64,000 nucleotides of DNA from Coptis chinensis (taxonomy: Eukaryota; Streptophyta; Magnoliopsida; Ranunculales; Ranunculaceae): positions 72,879,501 to 72,943,500 of the forward strand of contig CM027378.1 of assembly GCA_015680905.1 (NCBI GenBank). The letters run 5' to 3'. The position numbers were made by a program, and so were the translations under genes. Of this stretch, positions 25,541-37,590 are shown piece by piece (position 1 is the stretch's first letter; the number at the start of each line of letters is the position of its first letter). The notes under the pieces were generated by a model. It made no database searches. It worked only from the letters and a program-made list of their open reading frames with translations, and was not told where the DNA came from.

Positions 25541-26127
25541 CGAATACTATTTGTTTTACCAAAGTAATAATATTAAATGGGATGTAATGTGATAGGGAAA
25601 ATCACACAACACCTAAACCCAAAATCTTACGTCATTAATTAACCAATACATGGTTTACCTACCTAAAGCACAATGGAACACTCAAACCTCCAGCCTTTCT
25701 TTCTCTACACGTGTAATGCAGCTCCTTGTGAGGTGAAATGTCCTGTTTTTGGAAATACCTAACTTTTAGTTGATATTTAGTTTTTATTTCTTCCCTATAA
25801 TGATACTTGATACTTATACTCACGTTATAGTGATCAACTCTTTTCTTTTTTTGTTAGGATGTTGCATTGGCTTCAGTTGCGTCGAGGCCGATCCCGTGTG
25901 CGCCAGTTTTAGAGACGCTTTCTCTTTCTGATGAAAACTATGGTTCTGTCAGGAAATTTTATATAAAGACTACTGATGATGGTGTCATACCGCTATCTCT
26001 ACAACAGAGCATGATAAATGCAAATCCTCCAGAACGGGTCTTCCTGCTAAAAGGCTCCGATCACTCACCTTTCTTTTCAAAGCCAAAATCCCTGCACAAA
26101 CTCTTGGTGGAGATCTCTAAGATCTGA
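23395..26127 (+). CDS. MES11-type alpha/beta-hydrolase (methylesterase-like) with Gly at the nucleophile position
   Basis: Four exons, all phase 0: 23395-23631, 24532-24675, 25131-25259 and 25858-26127 (TGA). Together they encode about 259 aa. The fold markers in order are LETNRFVLVHGGGFGAWCWY, FKVDAIDLTRSGVHS, VILVGHGLGGACISYAMELF, LHYANGNDC, LLKDLLFNQSP, DVALASVASRPIP, and TTDDGVIPLSLQQSMI followed by LLKGSDHSPFFSKP. This is the plant methylesterase (MES/SABP2) family, and within it the MES11-15 group predicted to be chloroplastic. The usual nucleophile elbow is GHSxGG. From memory the MES11 group often has GHDFGG, and this copy has GHGLGG. The Asp and His of the triad remain, so hydrolase activity is unlikely and a binding role is possible. 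The N-terminal leader of the family is not visible. Instead, protease-like exons precede it in the same strand and phase. Confidence 0.85.
25504..25538. repeat. (AC)n microsatellite
   Basis: A run of about 17 AC units lies inside the third intron of the methylesterase gene. Confidence 0.95.
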
Positions 26128-26640
26128 TAACATGAAATTTTAGGACTCACTGGTATATGCATGCAAGGCAAGCAGAATGATGCTGATTTTGTGACCGCTT
26201 GATGCGTATTCTGTGGGATATTATGTTTAGTAGCATTTTCATTAAATTTCATATTTGGGATCCTTCATATTTTGTACAAGCATGAGATTGTATATACGTT
26301 GCAACCATGCCTCACCGAGGATGCATGCATGTCAGCATGTGATTCACTTCCATGTTGGAATTTCCGTTGATTTTTGTCTAGAAATGCTGCGTCCTCTTTG
26401 AATTAGGTGTTTCTTCTGGTTATGGAAGTGTTGTCGTTCGAACTAACTGAAGTGTTGCTTTTCCTTTAGACAGCGCCGCTGGTGGGTAGTTGGAAATTGT
26501 CAGGCATTTTTGTATCGAAAATCTAAAAACAATTATTTAGAGTTTTAGACTGGTTCACAAAAGGGCCGGCTCAACTAAAAAGTAAAATAAGCACTTGCTT
26601 AGGGCCCCAGCATACAAAAGGGCCCCCAAGTTACAAATCT
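26128..26640. other. 3' flank of the methylesterase gene
   Basis: This is presumed 3' UTR and spacer, with no other feature recognised. Confidence 0.45.
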
Positions 26641-28180
26641 AGTTCTTTATAAAAGGTAAATCAAAGATTATTGTAGGAAAAACATCCATACTATTGGGTG
26701 GGATAGCATATGTAAATCTAAAACTAGTGGTGGCTTAGGCGTAAGAAAAACACATGATATGAATCAAGTTATGCTAGCTAAGTTTTCTTGGAAAGCTCTC
26801 ACAGATAAAAAGTCTATGTGGGCTAGAACTTTCAGGGCCATATATGGTAGGAACTTGTTGGATGTTAAAAAGAACCCTTTTCCATATGCCTCTTGGTTTT
26901 GGAAAGGGGTCCATAAAATTGGTCAGAAAGTCCTGGAGGGTTGTATCTCGGGCATTGTAAAGGATGAGGAAGTGCTGGTCATGAGCTATCCTTGGCTCAG
27001 TCTTAATAATCAACCAATCCTTATTAATGATCTCCTTCCTTTGAGACAAGACCTTCAAACTCTCAAAGTTAAGGATATTATTTTGGCTGATGATAGTAGA
27101 TGGGACACAAATATGATTGATCACCTAAAGCCATCTACTATTGGAAACCTTATAAAGCAAGTCATTATTAGACTTATGTTTGCTGGGAAATATAATATTA
27201 GATGGATGGATACCAGAAACGGTATTTTGTCTGTCAAATCTGCCTATCAAAGAATGTTAGGGAATAGTGGCATGGAACATTTCTCCTCTTTCAACATTAA
27301 TACCATCAAAACTATCTGGAAAGCTCCAGTCCCAGCCAACATACATTTGTTCCTATGGAAGTTGTACATGGGAATCCTTCCTACTGGGGATTTGCTAAGG
27401 AGAAGAGAGATTAAAGGAGAGTTCTCTTGTCCTCTGTGCTGGATGGAGCAAGAGAACCCTATACATATTTTCTTCAAGTGCAAATGGTCTAAGTCTGTTT
27501 GGTTTGTCTCTAACTTGGGGGGAAACTAGACGAGCTGGGACACTACACTATAAGAGATTGGGTTGACCTACTTGTATAGTAGACTAAGGAGGCAGATCCA
27601 GGAATTGCTGAAAAAGGAAGTCTGGCTCTCCTTATACTACAAGGTATATGGGAGACAAGGAACAATGCAAAGTTCGAAGGCATAGCCAGCAATAGAGAGG
27701 GTCTGCTAAGAAGAACAGCAGCCCTATGGATGAGATGTCTCAAAGCCTTTGGAGATAATCAGAGAATAGGGAACAATAGTTCCCAAATAAGACAAACTAG
27801 GATTCATAACACTAGCCCTTATAATGAATTATTTCCTGTTATTGAATTAGAGACTATACTAATAAAGTTTGATGCTGCTTTTGATAGGGGGACAGTAGAT
27901 GCGGTAGCTAGAGCTCTGGCTTGGGATAACGAAGGCACCCTAAAGGGAGCAGCGATCAAGAGGTTCAGAGCAGTAGATGTGGAGGAGACTGAGATGGTGG
28001 ACTTGGAGATTGCAACGAAGCTTGCTTGAAGTACAGGAGAGAACTCTATTTTGTTTGAGGGAGATAGTTTGTTAACAATTCAAAATGTTATATCTCCTTT
28101 GGAGCATAACTCTCATAGTTGGAAACTAGAACCTATTAAGTTGTTGATAGAGGATCTATGTAGGCTCACCCTCACTTAAA
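26641..28180 (+). pseudogene. 5'-truncated L1-type LINE ORF2 tail (RVT zinc-binding and RNase H)
   Basis: An open frame, 26759-27529, encodes the region after the reverse transcriptase: NQVMLAKFSWKALTDKKSMW, FWKGVHKIGQKVLEG and WDTNMIDHLKP. It ends with the zinc-binding reverse-transcriptase domain (IWKAPVPANIHLFLWKL, then FSCPLCWMEQENPIHIFFKC, giving C-x2-C and H-x4-C ligands). After a break the sequence continues (WETRNNAKFEG) into an RNase H-like domain with FDAAFDRGTVDAVARALAWD, a degenerate EETEMVDLEIA helix, a TGA at 28027-28029 and FEGDSLLTIQN beyond it. This is the order in plant non-LTR elements. The endonuclease and RT parts are missing, so it is a dead 5'-truncated copy. Confidence 0.85.
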
Positions 28181-29365
28181 TTCTGGCTGGCTTGTCATGG
28201 ATAACGGCTTTGCACCCACTGCCTTTCAACTTTCAAATCATGGATAACGATTATATTCTTAATTTACACCACTAGCGGGTCTTTAGGAGTCCCACTTCAT
28301 CTTTATGATTTTTGTATTCTTAATCGATTGTATTTTCAGCTATTTTAAGTTTACAACTTAAGTATTTTAAATTTTATCTAGGTCTTTGCATTTTATTTTT
28401 TCTTTTTAAACAATTACTAAAAAAACTCTCCCACTTTACTAAAATTAGAATTAGTTTCATATTATTTAAAATGATTCATTCACATTCTTGAAATTATATT
28501 AATATATATTATTTTTAGATTAAAACTCAAAAATTTAAAAATCATATTATGAAAATAAAGACATAAGATTAAGAGCATCATCAAAAATCATACTATCCGA
28601 GAAATCGCTTCACTGCAATAAGAATAGGTTTATTTAATAAACCAAAATATCAGGTTTAAGCGGTTCTTATATATATATATATATATGCTTTATAAAACTA
28701 CGTTTGGTCATATGACTAAAAAATTGGTGGTCATAGAAGGACTGAAAAATTGGTCTAAAAAGTAGAATAATTAATCTTTTCTAACGACGCATTCGCGAAT
28801 GCGAAAAAAAAAACACTTTGATGTTTAATGACCGGTTTCAGACTTATAAAACTTCTGCAATGGCCTGAATGAATGGTTACAGATTTTAGGCCAAAATATA
28901 CTGCTTAAAAATCCAAGCACACATAAACCAGGGCTAATTCCAAAACCTTATCTGGAGCCCAATTGGCAGCATCTTTTCTTTCTAAATAAACCTAATGAGT
29001 GGGTTAGGGAAGTATCTAGAGAAGTTAAACTTCAATTCTGATAAGTACTGCAGAGTCCTTACATCGCCAATACATAGAAGGTATGCATGTTGTTTTTCTG
29101 AGTTAATCAATTAGTGGAAAATGGTGCACATCGAAATTAATATAAGATAATAGTAATGTGTTCCTATTGGAAACAAAAGCTTTGAAATTCAAATAGTGAA
29201 ATGCTATATAGGAAGCTTATAATTAAATATCATTTCCAAAAAATAAGGCATAAATAAAAAGGGGAAAAAAAAATGCAAGAGTCGAACACAATGAAAACCA
29301 AACTATCATAGCATAAAAACTTCACATATATTGTCCAATGTGCACTATATATGTTTGGCGACATG
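28181..29365. other. AT-rich spacer
   Basis: Only a short (TA)n run near 28671-28687 and AT-rich sequence were seen. No gene was recognised. Confidence 0.45.
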
Positions 29366-29726
29366 TCAAATCTTCAGATCCAGCACCTTCCTCCTCCCAG
29401 TGAATTCCTTAGCATCATCGGCTGTAAGAGGACTTCTGGATTGAGACCGTTGCTGATCTGAAATGCTCATTATTATCTAGTCTTCATCTTCAGTGCTTGG
29501 CATTTACTCTGGGGTGTAAAATCTTGCTTCGGGCATGTTGGTATAGTTTCTTCCAAGTGCATTAATTGGCCTAGTCTATTTCATTAAGAGCTAGATTGTT
29601 CACACATGTAACATGCTCATTGTTACCTTGGCGACTTGGTGTTCGGTCAATTTTGCAGGTAGAATAAAGGTCTGGTGTGTACAACCCATCTTGGTCAGAC
29701 TCAAATGGGTTAGGTGCACCAGACAT
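29366..29726 (-). pseudogene. Unidentified decayed coding remnant
   Basis: On the minus strand the stretch reads like a broken protein C-terminus. From an ATG at 29726 it gives SGAPNPFESDQDGLYTPDL and KIDRTPSRQG, then a stop. One frame over, PINALGRNYTNMPEARFYTP is followed by an in-frame TAA, MPSTEDED, a TAG, then SDQQRSQSRSPLTADDAKEF and GRRKVLDLKI before a TGA at 29366-29368. The low-complexity acidic/polar style and the matching segments across stops suggest a former exon of a real gene that has gathered nonsense changes. I do not recognise the family. It could also be a 3' exon of a minus-strand gene with retained intron pieces. Confidence 0.45.
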
Positions 29727-31769
29727 AATTTCATCACGATTGGTTGGTCAAGGAACCTGCAATAATTGTCACCATTAGACTTTCATACTATATACATACA
29801 AAAGTTGTACCAAACTATTACAAAATAATCTCATATTTTATATTAAGTCTAATTATCCTGGGAGTAACATAACATAATCATCATTCAGTAGGTATAACTA
29901 CTTAAATAAAGATAGTATTTCATCAAATTTTCATTATATGAATTATTTTTGTTTATGGTAATTAAGTCAGACTTGACGCAAAATTTATCTTCTCAATTAT
30001 GACAGTTCCGGTGTAATTTTTTCTTTAGAATCTAATCTGTACTTTGGATTTGAATTATGACACCGAGAAAACAATGAGTGTTCAGTTTGAGAATCATTAG
30101 CATAAGCTTAATCTTCTGCACTGGCACAAAACATTAGATCATTAGATTCTTGATCTTTTGCATTGGTACAAAATATTATATCAGCTTCTGAAACCAATAT
30201 CGTGACGTCGTGGTGTTTGTGCAAATCATCTTAATCTACTTGATCTTACACATATCAAGCATTTGCACTAATGTGTTATTTAAATTCCCTGAAATCAAAA
30301 CTTTTATTTACCAGAGTAAGGAAACATGGGTTAAAAAGTTCAATAATGAAAGATGAGTGTGTAAGTAGACTATAAAGAACAGCTTGCACTAAAGATAGAA
30401 GGTAGAGGAGACAATAGAAATTAATTCGATCACAAATTCTTACCTCTATTAGTGCCTCACAGATGATCCTATTCGAAGCTCTCGGAGTAATTTAAAATGT
30501 GCATTAACATATTGATTTGGAGAAGGGATAGATCAGCACAATTCAAAAGAAGCAAATGCAAAATTGCACCTGCGAAAACAATATCCAAAGTTAATCATTT
30601 TTTGGTATAGTTATAGCGAAATGTATTTATGATTCAATGATTCTGACATAGTTGTCCATTATCACGAAACCATTGGGCTAAATTTTTTTCTAGTGTGGAG
30701 GCCATGAAGACATTGGAATTTAAAATTTGAAAAGCAAATAAGTAATTGGTCCCGGGTCATAAAGGCAGGATGAAGTCATCAGGCAAGGTATTAAGGCAAG
30801 TGTTGCAACTCTAATAATCTTAATCAGGTAATTGACCAATAAAGCTTTTTATAATAAAGCTTTTATAGCACAAACATTTTAGAGCATTACATAAAGGCTT
30901 CTTGTAAATGAGAAGATTTTTTTTCCATAGAAAGGTGACCTGGATAGCAAGAATAGTTCGTCCCTACAATGATATCATTATTTAAAGACACTTGAAGGCC
31001 ATCTAACATCTAAGTAGTAAAAGAAACACCAGAAGGGTAGTAATATAAAAAATATAGACAGCAGCGAAACATTGGAAATAAACATATAGGACCGAAAAAG
31101 CATGTCAAACTAAAAAGGTAATCTTACAAATGAGAAGAGAACACATCTTCCATCTTATCTTAGCTTCATAATCTAGTCCGAACAAATTGCAAAAAGATAA
31201 CGTACCCTCACATATAGCTCGATTAGCACTCCCTCTCTTTGCACAAAAGAAAATTTGCAAGAAATATTTAATGTTGAACACTTACTATCCAACTTGCATA
31301 TCAAATTACCTTATGACAAAAATTAAGTAAGCAAGACATACTCTGTTAAGAACTAAAATCCCGAACAGAATAACTGGGGTAGCAGATACCTTAACAGTCT
31401 GCGAAAGTTCTTTGTGCCCTTGACTACTGTGTATTAGAGTACAAAATCATCATGGTTGTTTAATATATATGGCTGAACTGCCATTAAGTTATTATCAGTG
31501 ATACGATCATGGAAAATAAGTTTAGAAAGGTAAAATAAAAATAAAAACAAATTTAAAGACGTGTCGCCCTCATTTACAGGTTGTAAATGTACGTAAACAT
31601 GCTATTCTGTTAGTACAGTTCAATCACCTAGAAAAAATTGCCTAGTATGAAACCAACATAAAATGCTCTATTAATACTAAAGTTTGATGACAACAGTTTC
31701 TAGCAACAGGAACATCAGAAGTTATCAAGTAAAGTGAATCATAAACAGACATGCCATCATTCTAAATAA
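29727..31769. other. AT-rich spacer, no gene recognised
   Basis: This 2-kb stretch has scattered splice-like signals on the minus strand but no convincing exon. If the remnant at 29.4-29.7 kb belongs to a larger gene, its other exons would be expected here; none was supported. Confidence 0.4.
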
Positions 31770-32257
31770 GTTATAGCTCTACCCTCTTCAATTGAGGAAG
31801 CGTTTTTAGAGTGTGTGAAAACTAATTAAGAAAAAATAGGAGATAAAATAGGAAACAAATATTTATCATTATCCTTAGATATATATTATAACTAACACAT
31901 ACCCTCTATTACTAAATATAAAATAGTAGGATATAAATAAAGAAACAATCTCATCTAGTTTTTTTTAAACTTTTTCTATTACTATAGCTAAATATGAAAA
32001 AGCAGTAGGATATAAATAAATGATAAACAATCTCATCTAAATAAGTTTGGACCCTCTTCAATCTAACGTTTTTTTTTTCTAATTAAAAAAATAGGAGATA
32101 AATTAGGAAAAGCATTTATCATTATGTTATATATATTCAAACTATAACTAAAGACTCAAACTCTATTACTAAATATAAAAATAGGATATAAATAAAGAAA
32201 CAATCTAATGATCTCTAACTTTTTCTAAACACTGCTAATTATGAAACCATCAAATGA

Positions 32258-32612
32258 TGTTAACCATGATCTTCTCTATCAAACACTCCATCCAAGGCAT
32301 ATTACCACTCCCCTCTCCTTCTCTCTCTCCTCTTTTTTCCTTTTTCCTCCTCCTTTTTCTCTCTCCATCTCTATCTCTCTTTTATATCTCCTCTCTCTCT
32401 CTCATCTCACGCCCCTCTTTTTTTCCTCCCTCTATCTCTAGGGCGGTCCCCTCCCTCCAAGTGTAGGGTTTTCATCACCGACCCTCTCCTGAATCGTCTT
32501 TCGCGGTCCCCTCCTCTCAAGTGTAGGGTTTCGGTCTTTACGCGCTTTGCCTTGTGTGTTATGTTAAGTCCGTCCCTTTTTCCCCTCGATATTACGGGGC
32601 GGCATCATGCCA
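32258..32612 (-). repeat. 3' LTR of the Tat-type element
   Basis: It runs TGTTAACC to ATGCCA on the plus strand. It shares with the other LTR the pyrimidine-rich block, GCGGTCCCCTCC, CCAAGTGTAGGGTTTT, TGTGTGTTATGTTAAGTCCG and GGCATCATGCCA. Divergence and a partial internal duplication of the GCGGTCCCCTCC-GTGTAGGG part show that the insertion is not recent. Confidence 0.88.
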
Positions 32613-33159
32613 CTCTGGATGCCCCTCGAGTCGATGATGATATCTCAATCGGGAGTCGAGAGTCCGCGAACCTTCCTCATTCCGGAGTGGCCTTCCTCTT
32701 CCCCTCACAATTTGTTTTCATGAGTGTCCATGCCATTTTCACTTCGCCCCTCGTTTCGTGCCTGCCTCCGTGTCTTTTGCTTGTTGGCTCTTTTCGGTGT
32801 CTCCTCGATTTCAGCACCCCTGCAGTTACCCTTTTGCCCCCACCTCTTATAAAAAGCCCGCTCGATTTCTTTTCTCTCTCTCACTCGCCTTTCTTTTGCC
32901 TTTCAGTTCCTCCCCCCTCTTCCTCCACCTTTCTTTTTCTTGTCTTCCGGCTCCGATTCGCTTGCTTTCGATTCGTCTTCTCCGGGTTCCTCAGCTGACA
33001 TTCTTGCTCCGGTTGCTCTCTCTTTTCCTCAGGTTGGTCTCCTTTCCTCTCTAGCTCCCTTAATTGCTATATTGCGCATTTTTCCTTTGTATTTGGAACT
33101 GTTCATCTCCACTTCCTTTTCTACCTTGTTGTGGCTGTGCGTCTTCCACCCTGTCCCCG

Positions 33160-35183
33160 ATGTCTATTTCTAGATCCGCCACCTCCTCCTCCTCCCTACA
33201 CCGTAGCCTTGCCTCCCTCCCCGACCGGACCGAGGCCCCCATCTACCTCGGGCAAGCTTTTTGCCGCCGCCACCACCACGAGCGTAGACCTAATCTTGAG
33301 GCCGTTAAAGCGGCTTATGGGTACCCGATTGGCGTCACCCCAGAGCCGTGCGACTTAACCTATTTCCCACCGCTTGGTCCCCCACAAGCCGGGTGTCTTG
33401 TGGTACCCGCGGTAGGACAAATTGTCGCCCGGCCTTCGATTGCCCCTCACCCGCCTTGATGTCGAGGTGTGTAATCACTTCAACATCCCCCCGCCAAGGT
33501 ATCGGCAATTTCACGGAGGGTCATGTATGCCGCGAACCACTACAACCTTCGGAAAGTACCGGGATAGCGGTTGGCGACATGGCGCTCATTTTACCTCAAG
33601 AAGAGCACCAAGGAAGTCGATTATTGGGCTATCACTCCTTTTGCCTCATACTAGAAAACAACACTTTATCTTCAGTATTATCACCTCCTCCAGACAAATT
33701 GTGGCACCACTACCCTCTTTATATCTCAGGAAATTTCCTCTCCGCGGATCTTCCACCTGAATTGAATCTCAATCACCTGGCTTTCCTCCCCAGTGGTGAG
33801 TCCCACTCTTTATCTACCACCATTGAAGTAGATCTTTTGGTTTTTCATCTGACTTGTCGTTTGTCTATTTCAGGTTGGCGACCCGACTCAAAGTCGCGGC
33901 CCTACGACAACATCTTTTCCACGACTTTCCAGAGGATTCGTGACCTGGGCGCGGCTCAGTCCGTGATACTTGGGATTGACCCTGCCACCGCTACTCCCCT
34001 ACTGTCCGATCCTGAACTGGCATCCATAGGAAAATATAGTGCCCCATTTTTCCGTCCTCCTCCCCCTAAAGAAAGAAAGCCCCGTGTCACTCCCCCTCCC
34101 AAGAAAAAGCGCCGTACCGCCAACTCCCCACCCCGCCCTCAGCCTGTTCACCATACCACTCATCACTCCGCAGCCCCTACTCCATACCGCTCCCTGGAAA
34201 CTTGGGAAGACCAATACTCCACATCTCATTCCCCCTCCACCACTTCTCCCACTTCAAACATGGGCGTTAACAAACGCAAACTCTTCGACAGTGACTCAGA
34301 TGAGGATGTTGTTGCCGTAGCTCATTCTTCACCTTCCCCAGCCCCCAAACGTCCACGGCCCTCCGTTCCTGGAGCAGGCCCCCCATCTAAGGCCGCGCCC
34401 CAACCTACCGCGCCTCCTCCAGTGGAACAGCGGCCCGGGAAGGAGGTGGCGCCCCGAACTGACAAGGAGGCCGATGAACCCATTCCTCCCTTTTGCCCTG
34501 CCTTCAAGCTCCGGAACCGCACTCTAAATATCAAGGACTCTGCTTTGAAAAACCCGGCAGTGGCTTCTTTCCTGTTCTATGGGTCTCACCTCCCCGAAGA
34601 CATGGCATACGCCGAAGGTGGTTCCTTTGAGTCTCACCGGACTTCCTTCTACTCAGGCTGGGAGAAGGTACCCCTCTCTTTGCATTTGATATCTTTCTTC
34701 TCTCTCTCTGAATATCCTAACTTTTGCTCCCTTCCTCAGATGAGTCTGGATATCTCCTTCATGATCCGCGGCCTGTTTGGTGCGTGGCGGATTGATGAAC
34801 TTGATAAGGAGGTGGCCCATCGAAGAGAAGAATGCGACGCGGAACTAGACAAGCTCAAGGCCCAAGATGAGCTCGGGACGCGAGGCCGCCCCACGGCTTA
34901 TATGGACAAGGTCGATGACCGCTGAGCAACCAGCCGAGACCCTTTAAAAGAAGCATCTTTGCCGCTCTAGACTCCTTTTCTCGGAAGCACCCGAAGGCAT
35001 TTGTTGCGGCACTCCACACGCAGCATGAGGGCCACATGGGCGAACTCCGACATCTATCGGGCCCTGAAGCCGAAGAGGGTAGCCAAGAAGGTCAAGGAGG
35101 AGATTGACCGGCTTACCAAAGAAGGCCGCCTCCTTCACGGAAGCCGCGCCCGCGGTGATCCTCGAAAGCACCGCGTGTCTTGA
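33160..35183 (+). pseudogene. Antisense extra ORF (aORF) of the Tat-type element, frameshifted
   Basis: It lies between integrase and the 3' LTR, on the strand opposite to pol. Segments in order: MSISRSATSSSSLHRSL, LEAVKAAYGYPIG, CLVVPAVGQIVARPSIAPHP (33160-33459), a shifted piece ARPSIAPHP to HFNIPPPR, IAVGDMALILPQEEHQGSRL, then a long Pro/Arg/Lys-rich low-complexity region (PPPKKKRRT, KRKLFDSDSDEDVV) that looks like nuclear-localisation sequence, then FKLRNRTLNIKD and a charged coiled-coil-like end (IDELDKEVAHRREECDAELD; VAKKVKEEIDRLTKEG). Antisense ORFs at this place are known in Tat-lineage elements; their role is unsettled. Several frame changes mean it is no longer intact. Confidence 0.7.
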
Positions 35184-36129
35184 AAATAGCTTGTTTCTGC
35201 AAAGCTTCTTTTGATGCCCTTTGTCATACTTTCTTTATGCTACTTTTGAAGGGAGTTGGGATGTTCATATTATGTTTTGCCCCTTTTTTTTTTTATATAG
35301 ACATTGGTCAACCCTCGGATGTATTTGATCCATCAATGAGCCGGCCCATATCATCCTCCAGCCGAATTATTCACGAATTATAAGGTTTGGCGAATGAAAA
35401 TGAATTTTTGAATTGTTTTAATCCCTGGCTGAATTGGTTTGGTGGGGCTTATAATTCTTCGAATTATTGCGAATTATTCTCTTTATAAGGTTTGGCGAAT
35501 AAAATGACATTTGTATTATTTTTTCATGAATAAAATTGTAAAAATAAAAAAAAAGCGTTATATATTTATATATCAAAATTTTAAATGTAAAATATATAGC
35601 CAAATTTTAAATTTATATACCCGTTTTAAAACACGATATCATTATTTTACCGTTAAGCGTTTTATTGGACGAATATTTAAAAGTATTATTTTGAAAATTT
35701 GAATCTTAGGGCGCCCATAGAACTTTTTAGTGTATTCTACTAGCTATGGCCCATATTAGTGTATTCTCCCTGTCGGTTGGGAATGTTCGATTTGCCTGCC
35801 CCACATCTAGATCGGGACTCCGCTACTCTCTCTATTTCCGCGGGCTCTCGCGCACGCGGCCTCTCGGAAGCCTTCGCCCCGTTTGCCCCTATCTCCCATG
35901 GGTCCGGGGCAACTCCTCTCACCCCGGCCCTGAGAGACCTCATCCTAGTGGGGCAACTCCTTTTTGCCCCACTAAGGTTTGGACCTCTCGTCCTTGGGGG
36001 GCTCATCCCCCCCACTTCCCTTCACTCTGAGGGGCAATGAAAATTCAAACAATAATCTTCACCTCAAAAGTGCTACGGTTTTATATATGTACAAATAGCT
36101 CATGCAGTTTTCAGTTTCTCTCATTACAT
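35184..36129. other. Non-coding stretch between integrase and aORF
   Basis: The middle part (about 35380-35710) is much more AT-rich than the rest of the element and carries two copies of TATAAGGTTTGGCGAAT (near 35382 and 35484). It may be a small later insertion. The part at 35740-36040 is GC-rich spacer of the retroelement. Confidence 0.4.
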
Positions 36130-37590
36130 TTACTCGTGAAATATTTTCAGCAACCTTACATTCCACGGCCTATCCACCGCTGTTCCCTCCAAGGTTTGTA
36201 ACTTGTAGCTGCCGGTTCCCCCTACCTCGACCACCACGTAAGGCCCCTCCCACGTCGGCCCCAACTTCCCCTCGCTTGCTTTTTGGTCTTTGGGAGTCAC
36301 TTTCGGAGCACCTTGTCTCCCCACCTTAAATCTCCTCACTCTCGACTTCTTGTCGTCGCTTTGCTTTGCGGCAGCGGTGATATTCCTCCAATTTGATCGC
36401 GTCTTTGTGTCTCTCTTTTCCTCTGCTAGGTTCATGTCTCTAGCGGGAATGCCCGGATTTGACCCATCCTCGCCACCAGCGGTCCTAGTGGTCGCCGCCA
36501 CCATCTCTGTTGGTATCCGCGGCCTATACTCCATATGCCAAAGCAAAGGGGTTTCTCCGGTGGATGTTAGGTGGGGTTGTCCGATAGGCCCAAAAGCACC
36601 CGACTTAGTTCATCGGCCCGGGATCCCTTCTTGCCCTCGGCTTCCTCTTGAGATTGTTGAGTATGGTTTTGTTAGAGGACTCGCTGTCCGTTTCCCTCGG
36701 GGTTGTAGGGGGCGAGAATCTCGTTTTGATGTGATACGCTTGCAGAAAACTCTAACCTTTGAACCCGTGGAACTGGGTTCCATTATCCGCGATGATAGAA
36801 TAGGGCTGACCAAAACGGCAAATGATATTTTCCCACAAGAACTTGATCACTTGCACCTCTTTCACCTGCTGTAGCGGTACGGCTTCAATCCACTTGGTAA
36901 AATAGTCAGTCGCGACCAATAAGAACCTCCTTTTACCGCGGGCCATGGGCAGCGGCCCCACTATGTCAAGGGCCCACATCGCGAATGGCCATGGGCTAGA
37001 CACACTGTGCAGTGGCTCTGCTGGGGCCCATATTAACTGAGAAAATCTCTGACACTTCTCACATTTTTTGGAGAATTCCACAGCGTCTCTCTTCATGTGA
37101 GGCCAGAAGTAACCCTGTGTCAGCAACCGGTGCACTGTTGTCCTGCCGCCGAGTGACTCCCACAATCCCCTTCATATAGCTCACTGAGCGCCTCTCGAGC
37201 CAGTCCCGGCCCCAAGCATTTCAACAACGGTCCCTTGAAATTCCTCCGATATAACTCTCCTCCACTAATGTGTATCTCCGAGCGGTCTGTTCCAACCTTC
37301 GTCTCTCCCGGGGACCAATATTCTCCCCTCCTGTCAAGAACTGCTTGATAGGCAACATCCATCCTTCGGCGCTCTCTATAGTATTCATTATTCCCGATGA
37401 TTCCTCGGTGCTCGGTCTGTCCAGTCTTTTCACCTCTATAGACCTTTCTTTGGACCCTGGCATGGCTGCGGCCACATATGCTAGAGCATCGGTATGGCCA
37501 GTTCTCCCGGTTCAAATGCACAAACCGAATATTTTGTGAACCGCCGCCCGACCGGAGGACCCCAAATATCTTGCCATCACGGGACATCGT
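36130..37590 (-). pseudogene. Integrase of the Tat-type element
   Basis: The first part of the domain is broken (about 37120-37587). The core at 37165-36752 reads HRLLTQGYFWPHMKRDA and CEKCQRF (zinc-binding end), PFAMWALDIVGPLP, FLLVATDYFTKWIEA and SIIADNGTQF, giving the first two catalytic Asp of the DDE triad. The C-terminal part, 36546-36130, has MLWHMEYRPRIPTEM, GKLGPTWEGPYVVVEV and RPWNVRLLKIFHE. A frame break lies near 36750, so the protein is not intact. Confidence 0.85.

Noticed and set aside
32241..33054. Ser/Leu/Pro-rich frames in the first kilobase of the Tat element
   Set aside because: They come from pyrimidine-rich LTR sequence and change frame between the two LTR copies.
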